Assembly (NCBI RefSeq): GCF_048544455.1
Contig: NC_133538.1
Location: 451,745,311 to 451,809,310 of the forward strand
Origin: Silene latifolia
Lineage: Eukaryota; Streptophyta; Magnoliopsida; Caryophyllales; Caryophyllaceae
Length of the DNA: 64,000 nucleotides
Reading direction: 5' to 3'
The notes under the pieces were generated by a model. It was given only the letters and a program-made list of their open reading frames with translations, did not search any database and was not told where the DNA came from. The position numbers were made by a program, and so were the translations under genes. This document shows positions 43,626-55,812 of this stretch, piece after piece (the stretch's first letter is position 1; the number at the start of each line of letters is the position of its first letter).

Positions 43626-46346
43626 GCTAAGAAAAAGGACCCCATGTGGCTCTCGTAACTTGTAATACGGTTTCGACAAGAAATCGTACTTTGTGCTTCC
43701 CGATTTACCTATCTCTATTCCCTGTTGTAACCCCTCCGCCCCGTTGGGAGCAAATTGGAGGAAGATTTGTCTATTTCTGATATTGCAGGAGCTGGTTTGG
43801 GGAAGGAAGAGCTGCAAGTCACTCTAGCTGCGAAGAAGCCAATCATTTCACGAGGAGGTCTTGGTTGCCTTAGCTATGCCACTGATGAGGAAGTTGATGA
43901 CGAACCGGTCAAGGCAAGAGTCCGACTTGGACTTTGACGAGTCCGAAGAAGTCATTGATCGGGAGATGATGAAAGTGTTGATCCGTTGAGCCATACGGAC
44001 GTGGAAGCTAAGACGGGTGCAGCTGATAAGATAAGCACCGTTGAGGCTACCTCTAGTAGCCAGAAGCCGACGAAGTGAGCCATTCCGTGGCCGTTCTTGA
44101 TCAACTACTAGTTGATCACATGTTTTCCAAAACATTTTTTTTGCTTTTGTTAGACACTTTTTATTGCTTTTGTGTGCGCGAAACTTCGCATTTTATTTTG
44201 CTTGCTTAGGATTTTATACGCTTTAGACTTTGCTTTGGGTTTTGCGCAATTTTGGGCGCGTATTATTGTGCATTTGCAGGTTTTTAGACCTCTTTAGCTC
44301 AAGAAATTGAGCAAATACGAAGAAATAAGAAGTTACAAAGAGTATCTTGATCGATCGATCCTGGCACGAGTAGTCGATCGACCATCTGCGAGTTCCGGAG
44401 CTCACTTTCCTTTCACCTCGGTCGATCGACCGAGTTTTGTGGTCGATCGACCGACCACATCTTTGTACTGTTTACGACCTCTCTCCTGCTATGTTTGGTC
44501 GATTTGCGGACTTAAGGGAGTTTTCTACTCCACTTTATCTTCCGTCATTTTATTTATTTCTTCTATTTTTCCCAATTATGCACATAATACCGCTTCATTA
44601 TTGTCTTTCTCAATTTTATGCGTGGTATTCTGTTTGTCTTTTCAGGTACCTATTAGTAGCACTACTGGCTACTGAAACCTCCTAGCTCACGCTGGTTTGG
44701 GGAGGTTTCCTTTTGCTGCGCTCAAAGTCTTGTGAGTTCCCGAGTTCCACTTCACGTCATTTTTATTTGTTTACTTTCACGCAAATTCCCATTTCTCTTT
44801 TCTTTATTACATGATTTTGCACAATGGGGACATTGTGCGATTTGGTTTGGGGAAGGGTTTTGCGTCGCATATCATTTGCTTGCATTCACGTTTACATTTT
44901 GTTTTGCATTGTTTATTTCATTCTTATATTCAAAAAATTCAAAAAAATTTGAAAAATTTCAAAAATTTCAATAAAATGCACGTTTATTTTAGCATATAGG
45001 TTGAGTCGGAACGTTAGTATTTCAAGGATGATATTGCATTTGCATCTGTTTTTTGCCTAAGCCTTGTTAAATTGACATGATTATTAGTAGAATCGTATAT
45101 GCATATCTACGAGTTTTCGTTAATTATTTGCTGAAACTTGAGACTTGACTTAGAAAATTGGCAAACTACATCATATTTCTGAGATTTAGAGCCTATAACT
45201 GGTGACATCTATGACCAGTTTATCTAGGATGTGAGTAGTACTCCTTATGAGGCATGTTACATAAATGTGCATAAATATGAACTTAATCTGCTTAATACCT
45301 GTATGCATTCGGTTTGTGGTTAGTTGACACATGTGGTAGAGGTTTCCCTTTATTCGTTTTGCCCATGAACCCCACACTGCCAAAAATAGCCTTTTTGTCC
45401 CATTACTACATCCTACATATAGCCTGTCCTTTGTCAAGCTAGTAGTCCGTGTTCTTGGGATTGTTACTTAGTTTTTGGTTGTAAATGCTCTTATTGAGAT
45501 TTAGTTGGGAGAATGAAAAGAAAAGAAGGAAAGAAACAAAGTTGAAAAGAAAAAAAAGAAGCGAAAAAATGATTCAAAAAGAAAATGAAAAAAGAGGTTC
45601 TGTACTGTTTAAGCGGTCGATCGACTGGCATTATAGGTCGATCGACTGAGGTTCGAGAGAAAGAAAAAGAAATCAAATTCGCATAATTCAAATCCTTATC
45701 TTTTGGCCATTTTTGCTGCCATGTATTATTCATATCTTATGGGGAGTTAGTTGATTACCTTTATACGTGGAGATTGTGAGATTTGTGCTTGCTATAGCAC
45801 CGTTTCATTTGTTTTTGAGCAAGAAGTTGGATGTTGCCATATGGTTCCGTTTTGGTACTAGCTTGATCACCTGTACCTCCACTTTTCCATAAATGTTTTG
45901 CCTCTTCTTACCCATACCTCACATATCCACATATATACCTCGGCATGTGTTATGGTCACTTGTTGGTTGGAATGCGTATGTACGGTTGTAGAGATTGTTT
46001 TCATATTAAATTGCAGGCATGTTCTTATGGGTCGTAGTTAGGTGAGTGTCACTACAAATGAATTCTTTCTATCTTTACATTTTTCACCTGTGCTTATTTG
46101 AGTGATAAGAGCGACCCGTGAGAGTCCGATTTGATAAGTCTCTACAGTTGACGGTTCAGCATGTTTTTAACGACTCCATAACTCGTGTGCATGATTCGCA
46201 TTGCTAAGTGATTGTTGGTTATTACATTAAAATGGTTTAGGCTTTACATGTTTTAATTCGCTCTGAGATTGAACTCGTTCCATTAGGTCATTAGATCGAG
46301 TCTAGTTCTTGCTTGGGGACAAGCAAGGGTTTGGTTTGGGGACGAT
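43626..46346 (+). other. Element B 3' non-coding region
   Basis: No RT, RNase H or integrase and no credible frame. Up to ~44080 the sequence looks like decayed coding DNA. Two motif groups: 44348-44455 (CGATCGATCG, then three GTCGATCGACC sites) and 45614-45650 (two GGTCGATCGACTG sites). The 3' third matches the internal remnant of element C on the opposite strand (for example 45835-45895 against 6775-6840). Confidence 0.65.
46328..46346 (+). promoter_or_regulatory. Element B polypurine tract
   Basis: GGTTTGGTTTGGGGACGAT directly before the LTR start TGATGCGTG. Same core as in A and C. Confidence 0.75.
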
Positions 46347-47869
46347 TGATGCGTGTCTTTTATATGATTGTTTACATCCCATTTTACACGCATTTCAGAG
46401 CTCATTCATGTAGTTTATGCTACATTTCTCCCTATTTCCGTCTACTTCCGTATTTTTGTACATTATTGCAGAAATGTGAAAAATCCAGCGGAAATCGAGC
46501 TAAATCCGTCCCCGAGTATCCTGCATTGCATTTGACGTGAAGTATTCGTTTAAGGAATGAGCTTTGTGCGCAATTCAAGGCCCAAAAGACAAATCCACGA
46601 GATTATAGAAGTCAAGTAGCAGCTAAAGCAGTCGATCGACCACTACCATCAGTCCATCGACCAACCTGCGGGTTCCAGAAGCTACTGTACACTGAAGAGC
46701 AGTCGGTCGACTGCCATGCTTAGTCGATCGACCAAGCTGCTATCCTAGACAAAAATTGAAAGATCGAGGAACTTGAAGCCCATTATGTTTAGGTTTTGAT
46801 AATAAGTGTTACGTATGTTTGCTATATAACGTAACCTAAAACATCAGATACAGGCATCCAGTTTTGATCCGATTTTTATTTAAGTTTCACATTCAGTTTT
46901 AGAATATCATAGTTAGGGTTTGGAATATTGGTTGTATCGGATTTTCATTCATACTTCTAATCATTCCGTTACTATTCTTTTGCAATTTTCGGTATTCCTT
47001 CTGTTCTACTTTCAGTTCATCTTTATTGCGTTGTTAGATATAGAATTGTTAGTTAGAATCCAAGCCAATTATCGCTTATGTTAATTGTCTGTTCTATTAT
47101 TTCAAGCATGAATTCTTCTATCTATTTTATTAGTTTTATTGTTGTTATCATCCTTAGTATGAGTAGCTAAATAGTTTGTGCTAGGATGTAGGGGAATTAT
47201 AGCGTAGGCGGCGTAGTATTAATTTGGACTGAAATCGCATGTCAGTCGAACGACTGCCATACCTGGTCGATCGACTGACCACGTGAGGTTACCTTTCGTT
47301 TTAATTGATTTTAATGTTGTATTTAACGAATCGAATGCATGCGACCAGTTAGATGCTTAATTTATGACTGACCCATTAGATCGAAAGATAGGGAAAGTTG
47401 TTAGATCACCAATTGAAATGACTAAACTGTGCTGAGATCGAAAGATAGGTAAAGTTTAGATTATTAGTCACTTTTTAGGACGAGAGTCAGTATTAGTGAT
47501 ATTAGGGACTTATAGCGAGATCGAAAGATGCTATTTGTTAAGAGTGGACTGAGAGGACCTCTTTATTTCCCGCCTCACATGTGTTCGATTTCGACCTGTT
47601 TAGTATGCTGCCGCCAAAACTATAACGAACCGACCATCCTAGTACCTCTTTTTTTATACTTGATTTCATCCGTTTGCTTAGTTCACTTTATTTTATTTCT
47701 CATTAGTTGTAGACCAAATCCAATCAAACCCCCACCTTATTGTTACCTTAGACCGAATTTAAACAACTAGAAATTACGTCTGCCTCTCTGTGGTTCGATC
47801 CGACTGCCGCTAGCTATAGTTGTAGTTGGAGATTATAAATTTATTTTTGACACCTCACGACGGGTATCA
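46347..47869 (+). repeat. Element B 3' LTR
   Basis: 1523 bp, TGATGCGTGTC...GACGGGTATCA. TATATAA lies at 46823-46829. Motif sites occur at 46629-46735 (including GTCGATCGACC) and 47242-47278. Followed directly by family A sequence at 47870; a partner LTR for a TSD check is not present. Confidence 0.85.
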
Positions 47870-50800
47870 GTGTGCATGAACTACCCCGAAATTCAAGACA
47901 TTAGAAATAATTTCTATTTTGGTTTGGGAAAGTTCATGCATACGCATCGGGAGGTAATCTAAATTACGCTCTCCGCCATAACAAAAACTCATGCATCATG
48001 TAGTGTAGCTTAGTATATTTTACATTTAGTTTAGAAATCATGCATCATGCTTGCATAATTTCCTATCGTATTGGCCATTGAGGACAATGCCCATACTAGT
48101 GTGGGGATGGTAAATTCTAACTTGACTTTTATTCAAAAATCCAAAAAAAATCCAAAAAATTAGAAAAAACAAAAAAAATTGAAAAATCCAAAAACATGTT
48201 CATTTACTTTGTAGTGTAGTCTTGTATATATTGTGTTTGTTCACATTGATCGACTACGCCACATCCGAGACATGAGGATATTGAAGATCGCATGGTATGA
48301 TCTTTCCAATCTCCTTTTTCCTCTTTATGTTAATGACTATGTGGCTTTATTTTGATTGATGCGGTTTAAACAATGTGAATTTAGGACTTAAATTTAGATT
48401 ATTTGGCATACTAGTTGGTAGAATCATATGCATTAGGTTGTATATATGTTAGTTGCATCATGGCATGTAGTTTGCATGTTAGAAAAATTTTGTGAAACCG
48501 TCTACTTGGGAAGCTTGACAAGTGTATATAGGCCCTAGTAGATGCTTTTTCTTCTTAAGAGTTTGCTTGTTAGAATACTTGTAAAACACCCTAGGATATG
48601 TCATGCTAGTATTCTTTGACCCATGGATTAATGCCTAGTCAAGAGTACCTTGTGGTGTGATAACTCCTTGGCTACCGTTTATTCCAAGGTGACCCTTGAA
48701 ACCATGCAATCATCATTCATCCATGTTCTACCACATTTTTTGTCATCAAAGGGAATGGGCACAAAAAGAAATTGTTCAAAAATTTGAGTTCAAGAAAAGA
48801 AAAGAAAAGAAAAAGTTTGCAAATTGCATCAAAATAAAAGAGGAGTAACAAAAATGAAAACTCCTATGCTTCAAATATAAGGCACCCTCGTTACTAATTG
48901 GGGTGCCTTTGAAAATGTTCAGAAGAAAAATAAAAAAGTTGAAAAATTGTCAAGTATTGAAATGCCAAAAATCAAAAGAAATGGCAAAAGAAAATGTTCT
49001 CAAATGTTATATTCCACAAGAAATTGGGGGGGGGGGGGGGGGAACAACAAAGCAAACTCCCAAATGAAACTCAAATTCTATCGATCCATTTATCCATCGT
49101 ATCCACTTTTGTGCATGGTAGAGAGGGGGCGACCCTTCTCCTTGTCTAGGCAAGAAGGGGAATTCCGCGATCCTCCAGTGTTTCTAACGCCATAGGGAGT
49201 CTATTCTTGACAAAAGCATTTAACTATTGAGGACAAAGGTACCCTAGCTTGACACAACTTGGAGGTGATTTATTGGTATCCTTCTAGGCTTAGTAGTTTG
49301 AAAAATTGCATCTATGAAAGAGTGTGTACCCTTGAATTGCTTCCCTTATAGATAATTACCGCCACTTAGATGAGGAAAGTGGGTATTCTTTTCTAGATGC
49401 ATCCATTACTTGGTTTTGTGTGCTTTAATGATTAGATGTGTCGCCATTTTGGCAAGACCCACCTTGCCTTGCAAGAAGGCATCCTGCCTACTAATGATTT
49501 TGCCAAAAACGGCTATGCATTGTCATTTACTAGCTTTAGTCCTTAGTTTTGCATATTCTTTGAGGTTTTGTTTCCTTGGTAGGAGAGGAGTGCAAACCTT
49601 GCATTTTCATGGCAAAATAGAGCTAAATTGATCGAATCTAATGACCAAGCATCAAAGAGAAGACAAGACTAGAAGGCCTTTGTACATATTATAGTAGATG
49701 GGCAATGATGAAGAAATCCATGCATCCCCGACTAAATCTCGGAGGATTATTGGAAGAAGACAGGAAGAAAAGGGAGTTGTGACACAATCCGCTCGTCCAA
49801 CCAATAAGACGCTCGTCCAAGACGTGGGGAATTCGAGCGTCTTTGCAGAAGGGACGCCCGTTCAAACACTCCACAATTCGCTCGTCCTGCCCAACAATCG
49901 AACCGTCCAGCCACCGGGCAATCCGCCCGTCCCGACACCTTGGACGCTCGGATTCCCTTACAGTCCCATACGTCCTTTCTTCATGCTTCATGAAAGATGC
50001 GCATATTTATGAAAGACCGACAAAAAGGAGACCGGCATCTCTTTTGAGAGGAGCGATTCCTCAAGGACTTAATCGTCATTTAAGCCCTTAGTAAATCCTA
50101 ATTTGTGTACCTAATCCCCACTATAAATACCCCATTAGTCTAATTAGATAATCATGTTCTTCTTATCAATCTTTAGTGTAGTTTATATCATTCTAATCTC
50201 TTCTTAATCTTGTAATCAACTTTTAATGAAGTCTTAATACAAATCTCATTTCCTTAATATCTCTTTTATTCATCTTTTATTTTGGGTAATTGAAGATTAT
50301 TTGGGTTATTATTGGGAGATTGACAACCTTCCAATCAATCATCAAGTATTTCTATTATTCTTTGCTTTATTTTGGAATCATTAATAGGTGTAATTCTCTT
50401 AATTCCTTTTTAATTATTGTTAATCATCTTCATTTGCTTGATAATGAGTGAGTAGTTTCCTTAACTAGGGTTAATGGGTTATTAGGGGAAACCAGCATGG
50501 GGGATTATTCATGCTTAGTTTAATATGTTTTCATAGTTTATTTGCTTTCTTGTTGTGATCTCAACTTATGCACATGTTATGTTTGATGAAATGCGAGCCT
50601 ATGAATCTTTGCATTTTTTACCCATCACTTACCTTTTCAATGAGTCTTGTAAGACATAAACCAACTCGAGTCTCATTAGACCATGCATATATTTGAGTAG
50701 GGAGGATTAAGTCGACTTGTAGGTGTTGTACAATCTAATAGATGCGGCTCCGGGACCCAAACCTTCCTAGGATTGTAAGATATAAACTAACTCGATCCAT

Positions 50801-51179
50801 CACAACATTAATTGGTTGCTTATAATTTGAGAATATGTTTGTATATGATCAATTCCCAAGAATCCCCTATGACCGCATGACACCCTAGTGCTTTTAATCA
50901 ATTGTTTACATCTCTTTTTAATCATCTTGCTTGTTTACTTTTTATTGCAATTTAGTTTAGTGATCTTCTCATCTCAACCCCAAATCGTAACACCCCTAGA
51001 CACCGCTACTTGCAATCTAAAATCCTACATCAATACCCGTCCCTTGAGATCCGAACTTTACTTGCCTCTTTACTAATAGTAGAGTTGTTTGTGAAGTTAT
51101 AAATATTGTTTTGGTCTAGGTGCTCCTAACAACAAGTAACCAAAAAGTAATAGCTCCAAGTGAGTAGAAACTCCGACCA
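47870..51179 (+). mobile_element. Element A5: family A 3' end and LTR, + orientation
   Basis: Internal 3' region (47870-49490) plus LTR (about 49521-51179). Around 49490-49520 the PPT and the first ~80 bp of the LTR are deleted (about 225 bases compared with A1) and replaced by a short filler. The right end ACTCCGACCA at 51179 matches the family LTR end. It is the inverse of A2. Confidence 0.75.
49521..51179 (+). repeat. A5 LTR, lacking its start
   Basis: It contains a 104-codon frame (49698-50012) spanning the motif array, then TATAAATAC at 50122-50130, so the frame lies in U3. Motif units (CCGCTCGTCC, GACGCTCG, CCGCCCGTCC) lie at about 49785-49955. Ends ACTCCGACCA. Confidence 0.75.
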
Positions 51180-51329
51180 AAAATGCATTGCCAAAATGAA
51201 TGCCTTCTTGAACACTAAGAGGACTAGTTACCCATTAGATTGAGGACAAAGATACCCTAAGAGGACTAGTTACCTCTTAGTTGAAGCTAACTAGTCCTCA
51301 TGTTTGAAGCTAGGTTGTCCTCTTAGTCG
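51180..51329. other. Patchwork filler between inverted A copies
   Basis: 150 bases not collinear with any element but made of short pieces found elsewhere in family A: AAGAGGACTAGTTACC three times in direct or near form plus once inverted (as in ORF-1 near 25170), and TTGAGGACAAAGATACCCTA (as in the 3' region). Looks like templated filler at a repaired break. Confidence 0.6.
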
Positions 51330-52349
51330 TCAATCACATTAACAAAGCAAAACATGATGAATAAATGAAGATGATTAGCAATAATTAAAAACGGATTAAG
51401 AGAATTATACCTACTAGTGATTCTAAAATAAAGCAAAGAATAATAGAAGTACTTGATGATTGATTGGAAGGTTGTCAATCTCCCAATAACAACGCAAATA
51501 ATCTTCAATTACCCAAAATAAAAGATGAACAAAAGAGGGATTAAGGAAATAAGATTTGTATTAAGACTTAATTAAAAGTTGATTACAAGATTAAGAAGAG
51601 ATTAGAATGATATAAACTACACTAAAGATTGATAAGAAGAACATCCTTATCTAATTAGACTAATGGGGTATTTATAGTGGGGATTAGGTGCACAAATTAG
51701 GGTTTACTAAGGGCTTGAATGACGATTAAGTCCTTAAGGAATTGCTCCTCTCAAAAGAGATGCCGGACTCCTTTTTGTCGGTCTTTCATAAATATGCGCA
51801 TCTTTCATGGAGCATGAAGAAAGGACGTATGGGACTGTAAGGGAATCCGAGCGTCCAAGGTGTCGGGACGGGCAGATTGCCTGGGGGCTGGACGGGCGGA
51901 TTGTTGGGCAGGACGAGGGGATGGTGGAGTGTTTGGACGGGTGTCCCTTCTGCAAAGACGCTCGGATTCCGCATGTCTTGGACGGGCGTCTTCTTGGTTG
52001 GATGGGCGGATTGTGGCACAGCTCCCTTTTCTTCCTTTCTTAGTCCAATAATCCTCCGGGATTTAGTCGGGGATGCAAGGATTTCTTCATCATTGCCCAT
52101 CTACTATAATATGTACAAAGGCCCTCTAGTCTTGTTTTCTCTTTGATACATGGTCATTAGATTCAATCAATTTAGCTCCATTTTGCCATGAAAATGCAAG
52201 GTTTGTACTCCTCTCCTACCAAGGAAACAAACTCTCAAAGAATATGCAAAACAAAGGACTAAAGATAGTAAATGACCCAAATATGCACTAAAAAGCATAG
52301 GAACGAGGCTAATTCGGGGACTAAATGTGCTCAAATAATGGTCACATCA
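51330..52349 (-). repeat. A2 3' LTR, truncated
   Basis: Matches A1 LTR from about 21437 to 22447; the outer ~760 bp are lost at the filler junction. TATA box at 51669-51677 (-). The motif array is at about 51846-52015, and the intact 104-codon frame on the sense strand is at 51786-52100. The PPT follows at 52350. Confidence 0.8.
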
Positions 52350-54341
52350 AATATCCCCAAATCAAACATTTGCTCATCCCGAGTAAAGAGGTGACAAAAA
52401 CTAGGACCGTTATTTAAACTAACCTAATAGCATAGCCGATATGAGACAATTAGCGGGTCTCACTCCGCCCCTTCAACTCACAACAAGACAACCATGAGGT
52501 AGGATGCCTTCTTGCAAGGCAAGGTGGGTCTTGCCAAAATGGTGACACATCCAATCATTAAAGCACATAAAACCAAGTAATGGATGCATCTACAAAAGAA
52601 TAGCCACTTTCTTCATCTAAGTGGCGGAAATTATCTACAAGGGAAGCAATTCAAAGGGACACACTCCTTCATAAATGCAATTTCTTCAAACTACTAAGCC
52701 TAGAAGGATACCAATAAATCACCTTCAAGTTTTGTCAAGCTAGGGTACCTTTGTCCTCAATCGTTAAATGCTTTTGTCAAGAATAGACTCCCTATGGCGT
52801 TAGAAACACTGGAGGATCGCGGAATTCCCCTTCTTGCCTAGACAAGAAGAAGGGTCGTCCCCTCTCTATTATGGACAAAAGTGGATACGGTGGATAAAGG
52901 GATCGATAGAATTTGAGTTTCATTTGGAGTTTGCTTTGTTGTTTTTCCCCCCAATTTCTTGTGGAGTATAACATTTGAGAACATTTTCTTTTGCCATTTT
53001 TTTGATTTTTGTCATTTCAATACTTGACAACTTTTCAACTTTTGCATTTTTCTTTTGAATATTTTCAAAGTCACCCCAATTAGTAACGAGGGTCCCTTAT
53101 ATTTGAAGCATAGGAGTTTTCATTTTTGTTAATCCTCTTTTCTTTTGATGCAATTTGCAAACTTTTTCTTTTCTTTTCTTTTCTTGAACTCAAATTTTTG
53201 AACAATTTCTTTTAATTCCCATTCCCTTTGATGACAAAAAATGTGGTAGAACATGGATGAATGATGGTTGCATGGTTTCAAGGGTCACCTTGGAATAAAC
53301 GGTAGCCAAGGAGTTATCACACCACAAGGTACTCTTGACTACGCCTTAATCCATGAGTCAAAGGATACTAGCATGACACATCCTAGGGTGTTTTACAAGT
53401 ATTCTAACAAGCAAAGTCTTAAGAAGAAAAAGCATCTACTAGGGCCTATATACACTTGTCAAGCTTCCCAAGTAGACGGTTTCACAAAATTTTTCTAACA
53501 TGCAAACTACATGCCATGATGCAACTAATATATATACAACCTAATGCATATGATTCTACCAACTAGTATGCCAAATAATCTAAATGCAAGTCCTAAATTC
53601 ACATTGTTTATACCGCATCAATCAAAATAAAGCCACATAGTCATTAACATAAAGAGGAAAATGGAGATTAGAAAGATCATACCATGCGGTCTTCAATATC
53701 CTCATGTCTCGGATGTGGCGTAGTCGATCAATGTGAACAAGGATAGACAAACACAATATATACAAACAATATATACAAGACTATAGTACAAAGGAAATGA
53801 ACATGTTTTTGGATTTTTCAATTTTTTTTGTTTTTTTTTTCGTTTTTTTTTTGTTTTTTTTTTTTTGGATTTTTGAATAAAAGCCATGTTAGAATTTCCC
53901 ATCCCCACACTATTAGGGGCATTGTTCTCAATGGCCAATACGATAGGAAAATATGCACGCATAATGCATGATTTCTAAGCTAAATGCAAACTATACTAAG
54001 CTACACTACATGATGCATGGGTTTTTGTTATGGCGGAGAGCGTAATTTAGATTACCTCCCGATGCGTATGCATGAACTTCCCCAAACCAAAATAGACATT
54101 ATTTCTAATGTCTTGAATTTTGGGGTAGTTCATGCACACGGAATGCAATGTATGAAACTACAAATTGTCATTTTGGATTTTACATGTGGGAAAAATAAAA
54201 AGAACACCTTAATGGAGCCAAGGTGTTAGTCCTCCATGTTGCTAGGACTCCTCAAACAAATGATAAAAATACAATAAAGGAAACAAAAGAAGTAGACAAA
54301 CCATAAGAGGGGTGAAAGAGTGTAGGAGCCTCCAAGGTTTG
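52350..54341 (-). other. A2 3' non-coding region
   Basis: PPT side of A2, collinear with 22448-24414 of A1. No gene. A long T-rich tract lies at 53820-53870. Confidence 0.7.
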
Positions 54342-55100
54342 CTAATCCTCCATCATATCATCATTATCATCATCTTCCTCCATAGAAGTGGAATCATCTC
54401 CACTTCCACTTTCACTTCCTTGCTCTTCCTCACTTTCTTCTCCTTCCTCATCTTGAGCTTCTTCTTCTTCAACATTCTCTTGAAACTCTTGTTCTTCACC
54501 TTCTTCATCAACACCCTCATCAACAACATCCTCTCCACCCGGTCTTCCACCACTAGAGGTGCTAGGAAAGAAAACTTCCCTATCCGCCCAACTAGGCAAA
54601 GGACATGATGGATCAAGAAGTCCTTGCCTAGCTAGATGTAGGAGTGGAGGATATTGGGCCTTGTAAGCATCCACTCTATCATTGTAAGCTTGCTTGTGCA
54701 TTTCCCTCATGAGTAGAGTCATGTAATCATTTCCTACCTCGACATCCTTGAGTTTAAACTTGTGATACTCAAATGGGTAGGGTGGTGTGACAATGGAGGA
54801 GGAGGGCTCATCAATCTCGCCTCTTTGTTGTTGAATAATGTACTCGGTCTCCTCGGAGAGTGGAAGAAGGTAGTTGGGTCGGTGAACACTCAATCGGTAA
54901 ATCTTTGAAGGCAAAGTGAAGGACCTAGCTTCATTGGTTAACCACCCATATTTGGTGTCAAGAGGAGCATGCTTGACCCACTTATACTTGTGAATCATGG
55001 TGTCCATATCAATGAGATGACCTCCTTTGACCGCCACATAAGTCTTGTCTTTGTTGAAATTTGGGTTAAAGTGCTTGGCCATATGGGTATCTTGTCCTCT
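54342..55100 (-). pseudogene. ATHILA ORF-1-like protein, C-terminal part
   Basis: The frame reads AKHFNPNFNKDKTYV to a strongly acidic tail (E/D-rich over the last ~65 residues) and the family stop at 54342. It parallels the second half of the A1 copy but lacks the premature TAG there. Its N-terminal half is deleted; the frame upstream of ~55085 runs into scrambled junction sequence. Function unknown; the acidic tail is the most distinctive visible trait. Confidence 0.7.
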
Positions 55101-55113
55101 TAGTGTGCATGAA

Positions 55114-55671
55114 CTACCCCGAGGTGGTTTTTGGCACAATATTATGCTTGGCCAAATGGGTAACTAGTCCTCTTGCACACTCCTTCAACCATTGTTTTGC
55201 GGTGCCGATTAGAGAAAAAGGAAATAAGACCCATCGAATTTGGTCTTGAGTTACACCGGTTTGTGAAATCGCATCATAATAGTCACAAAAAGTCTCTATG
55301 TGAGAGTGAGGGTCTTCAATGGGCATCCCCCCAAATTGGCTTCTTTCGACTAATTGGATAAATGCGGATTTAGCAATGAAATTTCCGGTTAAGTGTTGTG
55401 GTGTGGGAGTACCATTGGGTAGGTTCTCCTCGATTGGTACGGAATGTGATGAAAATTTAGGCATTGTGGGCTGATTTTGTGTTGGATTGGGTGTTGGGTT
55501 CTCCACACCTTCTCTTGCAAAAGGGTTGATGAACTCAATAGTGTTTGGTTGAATATCTACAACCTCACCAATACCTCTCAAAGTACCTCTAGCAAGTCTT
55601 CTATTGTTTGTCAAAGTCCTTTCAATTTCGTGATCAATGGGTAACAAGTTACCTTGTGATCTTCTAGACAT
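55114..55671 (-). pseudogene. Athila-type gag, N-terminal part (A2)
   Basis: Start placed at MSRRSQGN (ATG at 55669-55671), in the same context as element B gag; an in-frame ATG 12 bases upstream is less likely. Residues: basic N-terminus, P/T/Q-rich segment, then the gag core start (AFIQLVERSQFGGMPIEDPHSHIETF, TGVTQDQIRWVLFPFSL, GTAKQWLK). After ~55185 gag is cut and the frame crosses junction sequence containing an ORF-1 piece (RGLVTHLAKH). PBS lies ~120 bases upstream. Confidence 0.75.
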
Positions 55672-55789
55672 GCAAAATATCAAACAACTCGAAAATAATT
55701 AGAACAAACCTTGAGGAGTTTTACTTCCCCAAGACAAAGAAAGACGCAACTAATAACAATCTAAGAAAATCAAATCAAGTTAACACCAT

Positions 55790-55806
55790 CCCCGACAACA
55801 GTGCCA
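55790..55806 (-). promoter_or_regulatory. Family A primer binding site (tRNA-Asp type)
   Basis: Minus strand TGGCACTGTTGTCGGGG. It resembles the tRNA-Asp PBS used by Athila elements (TGGCGCCGTTGCCGGGG) with changes at three sites. It lies six bases from the LTR end at 55813. Confidence 0.75.
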
Positions 55807-55812
55807 TTTTTT

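Larger units (their letters stand above)
40931..47869 (+). mobile_element. Element B: 5'-truncated Athila-like element
   Basis: A + strand element with leader, gag and protease (41027-43625), ~2.7 kb non-coding 3' region, PPT and 3' LTR (46347-47869). The 5' LTR and PBS are missing; the left edge is fused to the broken copia LTR. No RT, RNase H or integrase lies between protease and PPT, as in family A. GGTCGATCGACTG-type motifs occur in gag-PR, the 3' region and the LTR. Confidence 0.8.
47877..54127. repeat. Long inverted repeat formed by A5 and A2
   Basis: About 47877-50430 (+) is the reverse complement of about 51340-54127, with ~0.9 kb between the arms. Arms contain the 3' non-coding region and most of the LTR, with deletions on each side. 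The outermost match is the block with GGTAATCTAAATTACGCTC at ~47951 and its complement at ~54040. Confidence 0.8.

Noticed and set aside
49026..49042. Run of 17 G as a quadruplex regulator
   Set aside because: A homopolymer length variant of the C run at 23046 in A1; likely slippage or sequencing uncertainty.
49689..49991. Antisense 100-codon frames in A LTRs
   Set aside because: They mirror the sense frame in a stop-poor motif array and vary in start and end between copies.
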